Origin: Herbidospora mongoliensis
GTDB taxonomy: Bacteria > Actinomycetota > Actinomycetes > Streptosporangiales > Streptosporangiaceae
Reading direction: 5' to 3'
DNA length: 64,000 nt
NCBI RefSeq assembly: GCF_001570545.1
Contig: NZ_BBXD01000014.1
Coordinates: 124,001-188,000, forward strand
The position numbers and the translations under genes are program-made. The notes under the pieces are model-generated. The model made no database searches, was not told where the DNA came from, and was given only the letters and a program-made list of their open reading frames with translations. Positions 48,716 through 58,940 of the stretch are shown piece by piece; the first letter of the stretch is position 1; the number at the start of each line of letters is the position of its first letter.

Positions 48716-49480
48716 ATGTCCGCACGTTTCGCGGAGAAAGTCGTCCTGATCACCGGCGCCACCTCCGGCATGGGCCGGGCCACCGCCGAACGGCTCGCGG
48801 CAGAGGGCGCGAAGGTCGTCCTGGCCGCCCGGGGGAAGGAAGCCGGCGACGCGCTGGCGGCCGATCTGCGCGCCGCCGGAGGGGAGGCCACCTTCGTACC
48901 GGCCGATGTGACGGTGGAGACCGAGATGGCCGAACTGGTCCGCCAGTCGGTGAGCCGGTACGGCCGCCTCGACGCCGCCTTCAACAACGTCGGCGCGGCC
49001 ACAGCGGTCGGCCCGGTCACCGACATCGACGGCGACGCCTGGCAGGCCGAACTGGCGCTCAACCTCAGCAGCGTCTTCTACGGCCTGAAGCACCAGATCC
49101 CGGCGCTGCGCGCCGCGGGCGGCGGCGCGATCGTCAACAACGCCTCCATCGCGGCCGTCGTCGGCTCAGCCGGGATGGCCTCCTACAGCGCCGCCAAGCA
49201 CGGCGTGGTCGGCCTCAGCCGATCGGCGGCGCTCGAGACCGCCGCCGACGGCATCCGGATCAACGCCCTGGTCACCGGTGGTGTCGACACCCCGTTGCTG
49301 CGCGGCAACATGGGCCCGTCCTCGGAGGAGTCCCTGCGCGCGGCCAGGGCGATGCACCCGGTCGGCCGGATCGCCCAGCCGGAGGAGATCGCGGCGTTCG
49401 TGGCGTTCCTGCTGAGCGAGGAGGCCCGGTTCATCACCGGAGCCGCCCTCGCGATCGACGGCGGCATCACCGCCGCCTGA
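48716..49480 (+). CDS. SDR family oxidoreductase, 254 aa
   Basis: A classical SDR: LITGATSGMGRATAERLA, ADVTVE, NNVGAA (NNAG variant), the Ser of NNASIAAVVGSAG and YSAAKHGVVGL. The C-terminal ITGAALAIDGGITAA is standard for glucose 1-dehydrogenase-like members. AAGGAG precedes the ATG. It forms an operon with the upstream quinone oxidoreductase under probable HxlR control. Confidence 0.92.
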   Translation: MSARFAEKVVLITGATSGMGRATAERLAAEGAKVVLAARGKEAGDALAADLRAAGGEATFVPADVTVETEMAELVRQSVSRYGRLDAAFNNVGAATAVGPVTDIDGDAWQAELALNLSSVFYGLKHQIPALRAAGGGAIVNNASIAAVVGSAGMASYSAAKHGVVGLSRSAALETAADGIRINALVTGGVDTPLLRGNMGPSSEESLRAARAMHPVGRIAQPEEIAAFVAFLLSEEARFITGAALAIDGGITAA

Positions 49481-49481
49481 C

Positions 49482-49799
49482 TCAGGCCACGGAGGGCGGC
49501 GGCGCCGTCGATCGGCGGGCGACCAGTTTCGGGGCCACGGAGAAGCGGGCCGCCGACGTCCGGCCTTCGATCCGCTCCAGCAGCAGCCGGCCCGCCATGC
49601 GGCCCATCGAGAAGCCGTCTTGGTCGACGCTGGTCAGGTTGATGTTGGGCAGGGCGGCCAGCAGGGTGTTGTCGTAGCCCGAGATCGAGATGTCCTCCGG
49701 CACCCTCAGGCCTGCCTCGTGGATGGCGGCGAGCGCGCCGATCGCCGCCTGGTCGGCGCCGGCGAAGATCGCCGTCGGGCGGGGGGACCGGCTCAGCAG
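49482..49799 (-). pseudogene. C-terminal remnant of a LacI family regulator
   Basis: The minus-strand frame reads LLSRSPRPTAIFAGADQAAI then VPEDISISGYDNTLLAALPN and LLLERIEGR, which is the last third of a LacI sensor domain. It has no N-terminal HTH, hinge or start; homology stops near 49800, where an unrelated plus-strand fragment begins. It cannot be a functional repressor. Confidence 0.82.
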
Positions 49800-49801
49800 T
49801 T

Positions 49802-50077
49802 GCGTGGTGGGCCGCCCAGGACGTCTACGTGCACCGGCACGGCGTCAAGCGGTTCCGCCACCCCGACATCGGTGTGCTCGACCTGGCGTATGAGGCCTTC
49901 GACCTGCCCGGCGACGAGGTCCTGACGCTGCTGACCTACTCCGCCGAGCCCGGCACGCCGTCGGGCGACGGCCTCGAACTGCTGGCGAGCTGGGCCGCCG
50001 GCGACGTCGATGGTCCAGTCGACGGTCCAGGGGATCGCCGGGCCGCTCTGCCTTCCCCTGAAAAGCAGAGCGGCTGA
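49802..50077 (+). pseudogene. C-terminal remnant of an XRE/MmyB-type regulator
   Basis: The plus-strand frame reads AWWAAQDVYVHRHGVKRFRH then PDIGVLDLAYEAFDLPGDEV and YSAEPGTPSGDGLELLASWA, the final part of the MmyB-like ligand-binding domain of actinobacterial XRE regulators. The HTH and most of the sensor are missing. It abuts the LacI remnant head to tail at about 49800, marking a deletion or recombination scar. Confidence 0.8.
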
Positions 50078-52127
<2,050 letters not shown>

Positions 52128-52181
52128 TCCGGCCCTCCTGCCGGCGCGGCAGCGCCTGACAGCCTGACGCGATGATTCAAC

Positions 52182-52218
52182 CTGGTCTGGGCGGCTCTCC
52201 GGGGGCCGCCCAGACCAG
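52182..52218. terminator. Terminator between xylanase and MarR genes
   Basis: A perfect 14-bp GC-rich stem (52182-52195 with 52205-52218) with a 9-nt loop lies between the converging genes. It can act in either direction; there is no U-tract. Confidence 0.8.
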
Positions 52219-52232
52219 CCGCGTGTTCCCGG

Positions 52233-52700
52233 TCAGCCGGCCGAGGGCCGCAGGGCCCGTGTGCAGAGGGTGAGGCCCTCCGTCAGTGCGGCGCGCGTGG
52301 TGTCGTCGACCTCGCCGAGCATGTTCTCCTCGATGTCGTCGAGTGAGCGGTCGCAGCGCCGCAGCGTCGCCTGTCCCTCGTGAGTGAGGTGGACGCGAAG
52401 GACCCGGCCGCCGTCCGGGTGGGCGTCACGGTGGATCAGACCGCGTTGTTCCAGGTCGCGGACGACCAGGTTCATCGCCTGCGGGGTGACGAAAGCGATG
52501 CGGGCCAGTTCGGCCGAGGAGAGTCCGTCGCGCATGAGCAGTTCGCTGAGCGCCATGTATTCGGTCGTCGTGATGCCGTATTGGACCAGCGCCTCGTCGA
52601 GCCGGGCGCGGATGCGACGCTCCAGCCGATAGATCAAGTAGCTCAGGCGAGGCGTCTGCTTGACCGGCTGGTCGGCTGCGGGAGAGTGGCGCGAGGTCAC
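52233..52700 (-). CDS. MarR family transcriptional regulator, 155 aa
   Basis: Winged-helix MarR protein: ITTTEYMALSELLMRDGLSS, AELARIAFVTPQAMNLVVRD, LEQRGLIHRDAHPDGGRVLR, flanked by dimerisation helices. Length is typical. The GTG start has no strong ribosome binding site. It is divergent from the CE1 esterase gene, and a perfect palindrome lies in the gap, so esterase control is plausible. MarR proteins commonly sense phenolic ligands, which would fit a feruloyl-esterase-type neighbour. Confidence 0.92.
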   Translation of the reverse strand: MTSRHSPAADQPVKQTPRLSYLIYRLERRIRARLDEALVQYGITTTEYMALSELLMRDGLSSAELARIAFVTPQAMNLVVRDLEQRGLIHRDAHPDGGRVLRVHLTHEGQATLRRCDRSLDDIEENMLGEVDDTTRAALTEGLTLCTRALRPSAG

Positions 52701-52740
52701 CGGATGACCATAACGGGCAATGTAAGTTTCGCGACCCGTA

Positions 52741-52774
52741 TATCAAGCTACTTGATAACAAATCGCTTGATAAC
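52741..52774. promoter_or_regulatory. MarR operator
   Basis: TATCAAG-CTA-CTTGATA (52741-52757) is a perfect 7-3-7 palindrome. CTTGATAAC is repeated at 52751-52759 and 52766-52774, giving an extra half-site. The AT-rich element stands out from its surroundings and lies 40 bp upstream of the MarR start. Confidence 0.75.
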
Positions 52775-52931
52775 CAGCACAAGCAGCGCTTTTCCGTGAG
52801 CCGAGCGCCGTGATCCCGGACGGCGGCGGCTTGACCGCGCGCGGGTGCCGCTCCTATACCGGCTGACATCAGGACGAGTCGGCGGCGCCGCGGCCTCGTG
52901 GATCGAGCGAACGTCAAGCAGAGGAGAGCCG

Positions 52932-54290
52932 ATGAAGCGATTGACCGCCGTGCTCGCGGGCGCCGCCACCGCGATGCTGTGCGCCGCCACGGTCCTGGTG
53001 GCCGGGCCACCCGCCGTCGCGGCCACGCTGACCGAGGTGACGAACTTCGGCGCCAACCCCGGCAACCTGCGGATGCACCTCTACGTGCCGGACAACGTGC
53101 AGTCCAGCCCCGCGATCGTGCTCGCCATGCACGGCTGCGGCGGCTCGGGCCCCGGCTTCTTCTCCGGTTCGGAGTTCCGCTCTCTCGCCGACCAGTACGG
53201 CTTCGTCGTCATCTACCCGTCGGCGTCCAAGAAGGGCAACTGCTTCGACTCCTGGTCGGCGGCGTCCCAGGTGCGCAACGGGGGCAGTGACCCCGTCTCG
53301 CTGATGTCCATGATCACCAACGCGCGGCAGCGCACCAACGGCGACGCGAACCGCATCTACGTCACCGGCTCCTCCGCGGGGGGTATGGAGACCAACATCA
53401 TGCTCGGCAACTACCCCGACGTCTTCAAGGCCGGGGCGGCGTTCATGGGGGTGCCGTTCGCCTGCTTCCCGAACGAGGCCGACTACATTCCCTCGCCCGG
53501 CGCGAGCAACTGCGCCTCCGGGCGGATCAGCAAGACGCCCCAGCAGTGGGGGGACCTGGTCCGGGCCGCCTATCCCGGCTTCAGCGGCACCCGGCCGCGC
53601 GTCCAACTCTGGCACGGCACCACGGACAACCTGGTCTACTACGCCACCCACCAGCAGGCGATCGACCAGTGGACCAACGTCTTCGGCCTGAGCCAGACGC
53701 CCACCTCCACGGACACCCCGCAGCAGAACTGGAACCGCCGCCGATACGCCGACGCCTCCGGCACGGTCCGGGTCGAGGCCTACAGCATCCAGGGCGCCGG
53801 CCACAGCCTCCCGAGCAGCGGCATGGCCGCCGCCGCGATCCAGTTCTTCGGCCTCACCGGCACGCCCAGCCCGTCGCCCTCGCCCAGTCCGTCGCCGTCC
53901 CCCAGCCCGTCGCCCTCACCGTCCCCGAGCCCGTCACCGTCTCCCAGTCCGTCGCCTTCGCCCAGCGCGGGCACCGGATGCAGGGTCACCTACGTCCCCA
54001 ACACCTGGAACAACGGATTCACGGCCGACGTCACCCTGACAAACACCGGCGCGACCCCCGTCAACGGCTGGGCCGTCACCTGGACGTGGGCGGGCAACCA
54101 GCAGGTCACCGGCGCCTGGAACGCGGCCATCACCCAGTCGGGCTCGCAGGTCACCGCGCGCAACCTCTCCTACAACGCCTCCATCGCCCCGCAGGGCAAG
54201 GCGAGCTTCGGATTCCAGGCCACCTACAGCGGCACGAACGCGACTCCGGTCTCCTTCGCGCTCAACGGTGGCGCGTGCGTCACGGGATGA
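52932..54290 (+). CDS. Secreted CE1-type esterase (PHB depolymerase family) with CBM2, 452 aa
   Basis: GAGGAG precedes the ATG. A signal peptide (1-30, ending AVAA) leads to an alpha/beta hydrolase: LAMHGCGGSG, the nucleophile Ser148 in VTGSSAGGMETN, Asp in LWHGTTDNLVY and His in QGAGHSLP. A Ser-Pro linker (about 313-345) joins a family 2 cellulose-binding module with Trp-rich VNGWAVTWTWAGNQQVTGAW. Relatives are acetylxylan esterases and feruloyl esterases; sequence alone does not decide. It sits between a xylanase and an aromatic-acid-type cassette. The stop overlaps the converging paaX gene by 11 bases. Confidence 0.93.
   Translation: MKRLTAVLAGAATAMLCAATVLVAGPPAVAATLTEVTNFGANPGNLRMHLYVPDNVQSSPAIVLAMHGCGGSGPGFFSGSEFRSLADQYGFVVIYPSASKKGNCFDSWSAASQVRNGGSDPVSLMSMITNARQRTNGDANRIYVTGSSAGGMETNIMLGNYPDVFKAGAAFMGVPFACFPNEADYIPSPGASNCASGRISKTPQQWGDLVRAAYPGFSGTRPRVQLWHGTTDNLVYYATHQQAIDQWTNVFGLSQTPTSTDTPQQNWNRRRYADASGTVRVEAYSIQGAGHSLPSSGMAAAAIQFFGLTGTPSPSPSPSPSPSPSPSPSPSPSPSPSPSPSPSPSAGTGCRVTYVPNTWNNGFTADVTLTNTGATPVNGWAVTWTWAGNQQVTGAWNAAITQSGSQVTARNLSYNASIAPQGKASFGFQATYSGTNATPVSFALNGGACVTG
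53864..53966 (+). repeat. Ser-Pro linker minisatellite
   Basis: About 100 bp of imperfect CCCAGYCCGTCGCC-type repeats encode the Pro-Ser linker of the esterase. Length changes here would alter only the linker. Confidence 0.85.
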
Positions 54291-55113
54291 GTTCGTCCAG
54301 GACCGCGTCGGCCACTTTCCTGGCGGGCCGTTCGTAGGCCTCGGCGCGGGAGTGGAAGACCTGCTCGGCCCGGATGGCCGGCCAGTCGGACGGGAGATGC
54401 TCGGCCGGCAGATGAGGATCCTGCCGGACGAGTTGCAGCCAGTCGGTGTGGAGCAGGAGTTGCCGGACGAGATCGTCCGGCGCGTCGGGAAGCGGCCGGG
54501 TGACGTCCCACCTGGCCAGGAAGCCCCGATAGCGCCGGGCGATCTGCTCGATGTCGAACGCCTTGGCGACCAGGTCGACGGCCTCGGTCGGCTTGAACGC
54601 CGTGGCGGTCAGGACCGTGACATGGTCGTCGACGTCGAGGGCGTCGAACACGCCGGTGACCTCCCGAACCCCCGGAGCAATCCACAGGCCGGCCTGCAGC
54701 GGGCCGAATCCGGCCCAGATGAGGCGTGATCGCAGGTCGTGGCGGGTGCTGCGGCGGCTGTCGGGAAGGGAGAAGCCGACGACGGTCCAGGTGCCGTCCC
54801 AGTCGCGGTTGACCGCGCCGGTCTCCCAGACCCGCCGCCGTCCGTCGCGGAGCACGGCCACGGCGTGGGGGGTGAGCCCGAGGTAGGCCTTGCGTCCCAC
54901 CCGGTGCCGGATCAGCAGGTCGCGTTTCACCATGCGGGCGAGCGTGGACCGGACGGCCTCCTCCGAGACGTCGAGGCGGGCGAACACGTCGATGACGCTG
55001 CCCGAGGAGATGGCGGTGCCGCGGTCGAGGGCGTAGATGCCGAGGAAGCTGAATATCAGGGACTGCGGGCGCGTGGACGGCGCCGCCGGTTCGTCTTCGC
55101 CGCCGATGGTCAC
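54280..55113 (-). CDS. PaaX family transcriptional regulator, 277 aa
   Basis: PaaX-type GntR-like repressors respond to aryl-CoA thioesters. The N-terminal winged helix reads SLIFSFLGIYALDRGTAISS then FARLDVSEEAVRSTLARMVK and RRVGRKAYLGLTP-like wing; the PaaX C-terminal domains follow (WDGTWTVVGFSLPDSRRSTR, LRSRLIWAGFGPLQAGLWIA). Length is close to the family norm near 290. The GTG before TIGGEDE is chosen; there is no strong ribosome binding site. It is divergent from the amidohydrolase, with a TGACG-type site in between, and probably controls the three following genes with an acyl-CoA made by the ligase as inducer. Confidence 0.92.
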   Translation of the reverse strand: MTIGGEDEPAAPSTRPQSLIFSFLGIYALDRGTAISSGSVIDVFARLDVSEEAVRSTLARMVKRDLLIRHRVGRKAYLGLTPHAVAVLRDGRRRVWETGAVNRDWDGTWTVVGFSLPDSRRSTRHDLRSRLIWAGFGPLQAGLWIAPGVREVTGVFDALDVDDHVTVLTATAFKPTEAVDLVAKAFDIEQIARRYRGFLARWDVTRPLPDAPDDLVRQLLLHTDWLQLVRQDPHLPAEHLPSDWPAIRAEQVFHSRAEAYERPARKVADAVLDELIP

Positions 55114-55150
55114 ACCGGAAGCGTAGACGGGCCAGATGTCAGGCACATAA

Positions 55151-55165
55151 TTGACGGAAGTCATA
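55151..55165. promoter_or_regulatory. Candidate PaaX operator, site 1
   Basis: TTGACGGAAGTCATA lies between paaX and the amidohydrolase. It matches the site upstream of the transporter gene at 12 of 15 positions, with the TTGACG and GTCATA arms identical. Confidence 0.65.
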
Positions 55166-55185
55166 TTTGTGACCGAGGAGAGCTC

Positions 55186-56046
55186 ATGAACGTCGACGAA
55201 CTGGTCGCCATCGATGTGCACACCCACGCCGAGGTGTCCGCCGACGGGCACGCCTCGCTGAGCGACGAGCTGGCCGGTGCGTCGGCGGCCTACTTCAAGG
55301 GGCACGCCCGGCCGACGATTCCCGAGACGGCCGCCTACTACCGGGAGCGGCGGATGGCGGCGGTGGTGTTCACCGTCGACGCCGAGCACGCCACCGGGCA
55401 TCCGCGCATCTCCAACGAGGAGGTCGCGGAGAGCTGCGCCGCCCATGCCGACGTCCTGATCCCCTTCGCCAGCGTCGATCCGTGGAAGGGGAGGGCGGGG
55501 GTCAGGGAGGCGCGGCGGCTGGTGTCCGACCACGGCGTGCGCGGCTTCAAGTTCCATCCGAGCGTGCAGGGAATGTCGCCCGACGACCGGGCGGCCTACC
55601 CCCTCTACGAGGCGATCGAGGAGCTGGGCGTGCCGGCGCTGTTCCACACCGGCCAGACCGGCATCGGCGCGGGACTGCCCGGCGGGGGCGGGATCCGGCT
55701 GAAACATTCCAACCCGATGCTGATCGACGACGTCGCCGTCGACTTCCCGGAGCTCCGGATCATCCTGGCCCATCCGTCGTTCCCCTGGCAGGACGAGGCC
55801 CTCGCGGTCGCCACCCACAAGCCCCACGTCTACATCGACCTGTCGGGGTGGTCGCCGAAGTACTTCCCGCCGATCCTCGTGCAGTACGCCAACACGCTGC
55901 TCAAGGACAAGGTGCTCTTCGGCTCCGACTATCCGATGATCACGCCCGATCGCTGGCTCGCCGACTTCGACAAGCTCGACATCAAGCCCGAGGTGCGCCC
56001 GAAGATCCTCAAGGACAACGCCGCCCGGCTGCTGGGACTTCTCTGA
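55186..56046 (+). CDS. Metal-dependent amidohydrolase (amidohydrolase 2 family), 286 aa
   Basis: The TIM-barrel metal motifs are present: AIDVHTHAE (His12, His14), FKFHPSVQGM, LFHTGQTG, IILAHPSFPW and FGSDYPMITP with the catalytic Asp. This family includes ACMSD-like decarboxylases, lactone hydrolases and CouO-type beta-ketoacyl-CoA hydrolases of hydroxycinnamate breakdown. GAGGAG precedes the ATG. It is the first gene of a PaaX-flanked set with an MFS transporter and an acyl-CoA ligase. The gene set suggests aromatic or hydroxycinnamic acid catabolism; the exact reaction is an inference. Confidence 0.9.
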   Translation: MNVDELVAIDVHTHAEVSADGHASLSDELAGASAAYFKGHARPTIPETAAYYRERRMAAVVFTVDAEHATGHPRISNEEVAESCAAHADVLIPFASVDPWKGRAGVREARRLVSDHGVRGFKFHPSVQGMSPDDRAAYPLYEAIEELGVPALFHTGQTGIGAGLPGGGGIRLKHSNPMLIDDVAVDFPELRIILAHPSFPWQDEALAVATHKPHVYIDLSGWSPKYFPPILVQYANTLLKDKVLFGSDYPMITPDRWLADFDKLDIKPEVRPKILKDNAARLLGLL

Positions 56047-56060
56047 TATGGGGCAGAGTG

Positions 56061-56089
56061 TTGACGTCCGTCATAAATCTGCCTAACCT
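56061..56089 (+). promoter_or_regulatory. Transporter promoter with candidate PaaX site 2
   Basis: TTGACGTCCGTCATA (56061-56075) repeats site 1. Its left arm is also a -35 (TTGACG), exactly 17 bp from TAACCT (56084-56089). A repressor bound here would cover the -35. Confidence 0.7.
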
Positions 56090-56122
56090 CCGGGCAAGTA
56101 TCCCGGACTGAGGAGCTCAGTC

Positions 56123-57439
56123 ATGACGGACCCGTCGGTCTTACCCCCCAACCAGGTTCAGCTCCGCCGCGCGGTGGCCTCCAGCTTCCTGGGCAGCGTC
56201 ATCGAGTACTACGACTTCCTGCTCTACGCCACGGCCTCGGCAGTGGTCTTCAGCAAGGTCTTCTTCTCCTCGCTCGACCCGCTCACGGCCACGGTCGCCA
56301 GCTTCGGCACCTTCGCGACGGGATATCTCGCCAGGCCGCTCGGCGGAGTGATCTTCGGGCACTTCGGCGACCGGCTCGGCCGCAAGCAGATGCTGATCCT
56401 GACCATGACCCTGATGGGTCTGGCCAGCTTCCTCATCGGCCTGCTCCCGACCTACGAGCAGATCGGCTTCCTGGCCCCCGTCGCCCTCGTCGTCCTGCGC
56501 GTGCTTCAGGGCGTCGCCATCGGCGGCGAATGGGGCGGCGCGGTGCTGATGTCGGCGGAACACGCGACCAGCCGGCGGGGACTGTGGGCGAGCTTCACCA
56601 GCGCCGGCGCCCCGTTCGGCATGGTGCTGTCGACCGGCGTGCTCAGTGGCACCGCCGCCGTCCTGGGTGAGCAGGCGTTCCTGAGCTGGGGCTGGCGGGT
56701 GCCGTTCCTGCTCAGCATCGTGCTGCTGGCGGTCGGCCTGTTCGTCCGGCTGCGGGTGGAGGAGACGCCCGTGTTCGCGGCGGGCGGCCCGCGCGTCCGG
56801 GTGCCTCTGGTGGACGTGCTCCGCAACCACCCGAGGACGCTGCTGCTCGGCGTGGGCGTCGGTCTCGCCGCGTTCGTGGCCCAGGGCACGCTGACCACCT
56901 ATCTCATCGCGTACGGCGTCCGGACCGGTTTCACCCGGCAGGAGGTGCTGAACGGGCTCACGCTGTCGTCCGCGCTGGCCGTGGTGGGCATCATCGCCTT
57001 CGCGGCCCTTTCGGACCAGGTCGGCCGGCGGCCGGTCGTGCTGACAGGTGCGGTGCTCATGGCCGCGTTCGGCTTCGCGCTGTTCCCGATGGTGAACACC
57101 GGCAGCGTCGTCGTGCTCACCATCGCGCTGGTGCTGGGCCAGGCGATCATCCACCCGCTGATGTTCGGCCCGCTCGGGGCGCTGTACGCCGAACTCTTCC
57201 CGACCGGGAACCGCTACACCGGCGCCTCGCTGGGCTACCAGTTCGCCGGGCTCGGCGCCGGGCTGGGACCGCTGCTGTTCGCCCAGATGGACGCGTCGTC
57301 CGGAGGGGGCAGCACCACGACGATCTCGGTGGTCATCGCGGTCTGCTGCCTGCTCACCGTCGTCTGCGTGCTGGCCCTGCGCGAGACCAGATCCGACGAC
57401 CTCGCCTCGGACGCCCCCGCGGTCGCCGCCGATGCGTAA
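56123..57439 (+). CDS. MFS transporter, metabolite:proton symporter (MHS) type, 438 aa
   Basis: Twelve transmembrane segments are expected. SFLGSVIEYYDFLLYATASA and GYLARPLGGVIFGHFGDRLG followed by RK are hallmark motifs of the MHS subfamily (shikimate, ketoglutarate and aromatic-acid carriers). GEWGGAVLMSAEHA and FPTGNRYTGASLGYQ are also typical. GAGGAG precedes the ATG. It has its own promoter with a PaaX-like site, and its end overlaps the ligase start by 8 bases. It likely imports the acid that the ligase activates. Confidence 0.93.
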   Translation: MTDPSVLPPNQVQLRRAVASSFLGSVIEYYDFLLYATASAVVFSKVFFSSLDPLTATVASFGTFATGYLARPLGGVIFGHFGDRLGRKQMLILTMTLMGLASFLIGLLPTYEQIGFLAPVALVVLRVLQGVAIGGEWGGAVLMSAEHATSRRGLWASFTSAGAPFGMVLSTGVLSGTAAVLGEQAFLSWGWRVPFLLSIVLLAVGLFVRLRVEETPVFAAGGPRVRVPLVDVLRNHPRTLLLGVGVGLAAFVAQGTLTTYLIAYGVRTGFTRQEVLNGLTLSSALAVVGIIAFAALSDQVGRRPVVLTGAVLMAAFGFALFPMVNTGSVVVLTIALVLGQAIIHPLMFGPLGALYAELFPTGNRYTGASLGYQFAGLGAGLGPLLFAQMDASSGGGSTTTISVVIAVCCLLTVVCVLALRETRSDDLASDAPAVAADA

Positions 57440-58940
57440 CGCGGGGCTCGGCGGGTGGACGGCCCGCCGGGCCCTGATGAGCCCCGGCCGCACCGCGTTC
57501 GTCCAGGCGGACCGGTCGGTCAGCTACGCCGACGTCCACGTGCGGGCGACCCGCCTGGCGTGGCGGCTGCGCGGGGAGGGGATCCGGCCGGGGGACCGGG
57601 TTGCCTACCTCGGCCCCAACCACGTCGCCTTCGCCGAGACCCTGTTCGCCACCCACCTGCTGGGCGGGATCTTCGTGCCGCTGAACTTCCGGCTGGCCGC
57701 GCCGGAGATCGCGTACATGCTCGGGCACTCGGAGGCCTCGCTGCTCGTGTACGACCCCGCCTGCGCGGAGACGGTGCGCGGGCTGCCCGGCCCGTGCCCG
57801 GTCACGGCCCTGGCGGAGGCCGAGACCTGGATGGCGCAGGGCGATCCCGAACCCATCGACGTGCCGGTCGCGCTCGACGAGGTGGCCCTGATCCTCTACA
57901 CCTCCGGCACGACCGGCCGCCCCAAGGGCGCCACGCTCAGCCACGCGAACCTGGTGTGGAACTGCCTCAACATGCTGATCGGCGTCGACGTGACGAGCAC
58001 CGAGGTGGCGCTGATCAGCGCGCCCCTCTTCCACGTCGCGGCCCTGAACCAGACGCTGCTGCCGACCTTCCTCAAGGGCGGCACCTCCGTGATCATGCCG
58101 TCGTGGGACGCCGGACTCTGCTGCGACCTCATCGAGAAGCACGGGGTCACGTGGATGTTCGGCGTCCCCACGATGTTCGCCGACCTCGCCCGGTCGCCGC
58201 GCTGGGCCGACGCCGACCTGTCGTCGCTGCGCACCCTCATGTCGGGCGGCGCGGCGATCCCGGTGGCGCTGATCCGGGCGTACCAGGAGAGGGGCCTGGT
58301 CTTCTGCCAGGGCTACGGGCTGACCGAGACGGCGCCCGGCGCCACCTTCCTCGACGCGGGCGAGAGCGTGCGCAGGGCAGGCTCGGCCGGAGTCCCTGTC
58401 TTCTTCGCCGAGGTGCGGGTGGCCCGGCCCGACCTCGCCACCGCGCCGGCCGGGGAGCCCGGCGAGGTGCTCATCCGGGGGCCCAACGTCACCCCCGGCT
58501 ACTGGCGCGACCCGGCGGCGACCGCCGCCGCGCTGACCGGGGACGGCTGGTTCCGTTCCGGCGACATCGGGGTCATGGACGCCGAGGGCCATCTGACCAT
58601 CGTCGACCGGGTCAAGGACATGTACATCTCCGGCGGCGAGAACGTCTATCCGGCCGAGGTCGAGGGCGTGCTCTTCACCCACCCCGCCGTGGCGGAGGCC
58701 GCCGTGGTGGGCATGCCGGACCAGAAGTGGGGCGAGGCGGGCCGCGCCTTCGTGGTGCTCCGGCCGGGCGCGGTCGTCGACCCCGGTGAACTGGCGGACT
58801 TCCTGCGCACCCGGCTGGCGAAATACAAGATCCCCGCCCGGTTCGAGATCGTGGACTCGCTGCCCAGGACGGGGTCGGGCAAGATCCGCAAGACCGAGCT
58901 CCGCGACCGGCCCGTGGCCGGAGAGGTCAACGGGGCTTGA
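57432..58940 (+). CDS. Acyl-CoA synthetase (AMP-binding), 502 aa
   Basis: An ANL-superfamily ligase: ILYTSGTTGRPKGATLSH (P-loop), QGYGLTETAPG, GWFRSGDIGVMDAEGH and the hinge and catalytic-Lys region RTGSGKIRKTELRD. It activates a carboxylic acid to its CoA thioester through an acyl-AMP. The length and motifs fit medium-chain or aryl (cinnamate/coumarate-type) ligases. It overlaps the transporter gene by 8 bases, so uptake and activation are coupled. Its 3' end overlaps the converging LacI gene by 14 bases. The thioester product may be the PaaX ligand. Confidence 0.95.
   Translation: MRNAGLGGWTARRALMSPGRTAFVQADRSVSYADVHVRATRLAWRLRGEGIRPGDRVAYLGPNHVAFAETLFATHLLGGIFVPLNFRLAAPEIAYMLGHSEASLLVYDPACAETVRGLPGPCPVTALAEAETWMAQGDPEPIDVPVALDEVALILYTSGTTGRPKGATLSHANLVWNCLNMLIGVDVTSTEVALISAPLFHVAALNQTLLPTFLKGGTSVIMPSWDAGLCCDLIEKHGVTWMFGVPTMFADLARSPRWADADLSSLRTLMSGGAAIPVALIRAYQERGLVFCQGYGLTETAPGATFLDAGESVRRAGSAGVPVFFAEVRVARPDLATAPAGEPGEVLIRGPNVTPGYWRDPAATAAALTGDGWFRSGDIGVMDAEGHLTIVDRVKDMYISGGENVYPAEVEGVLFTHPAVAEAAVVGMPDQKWGEAGRAFVVLRPGAVVDPGELADFLRTRLAKYKIPARFEIVDSLPRTGSGKIRKTELRDRPVAGEVNGA

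Noticed and set aside
53864-53966. Regular repeats resembling a CRISPR array
   Set aside because: They encode the Ser-Pro linker in frame and have no spacers or uniform repeat length.
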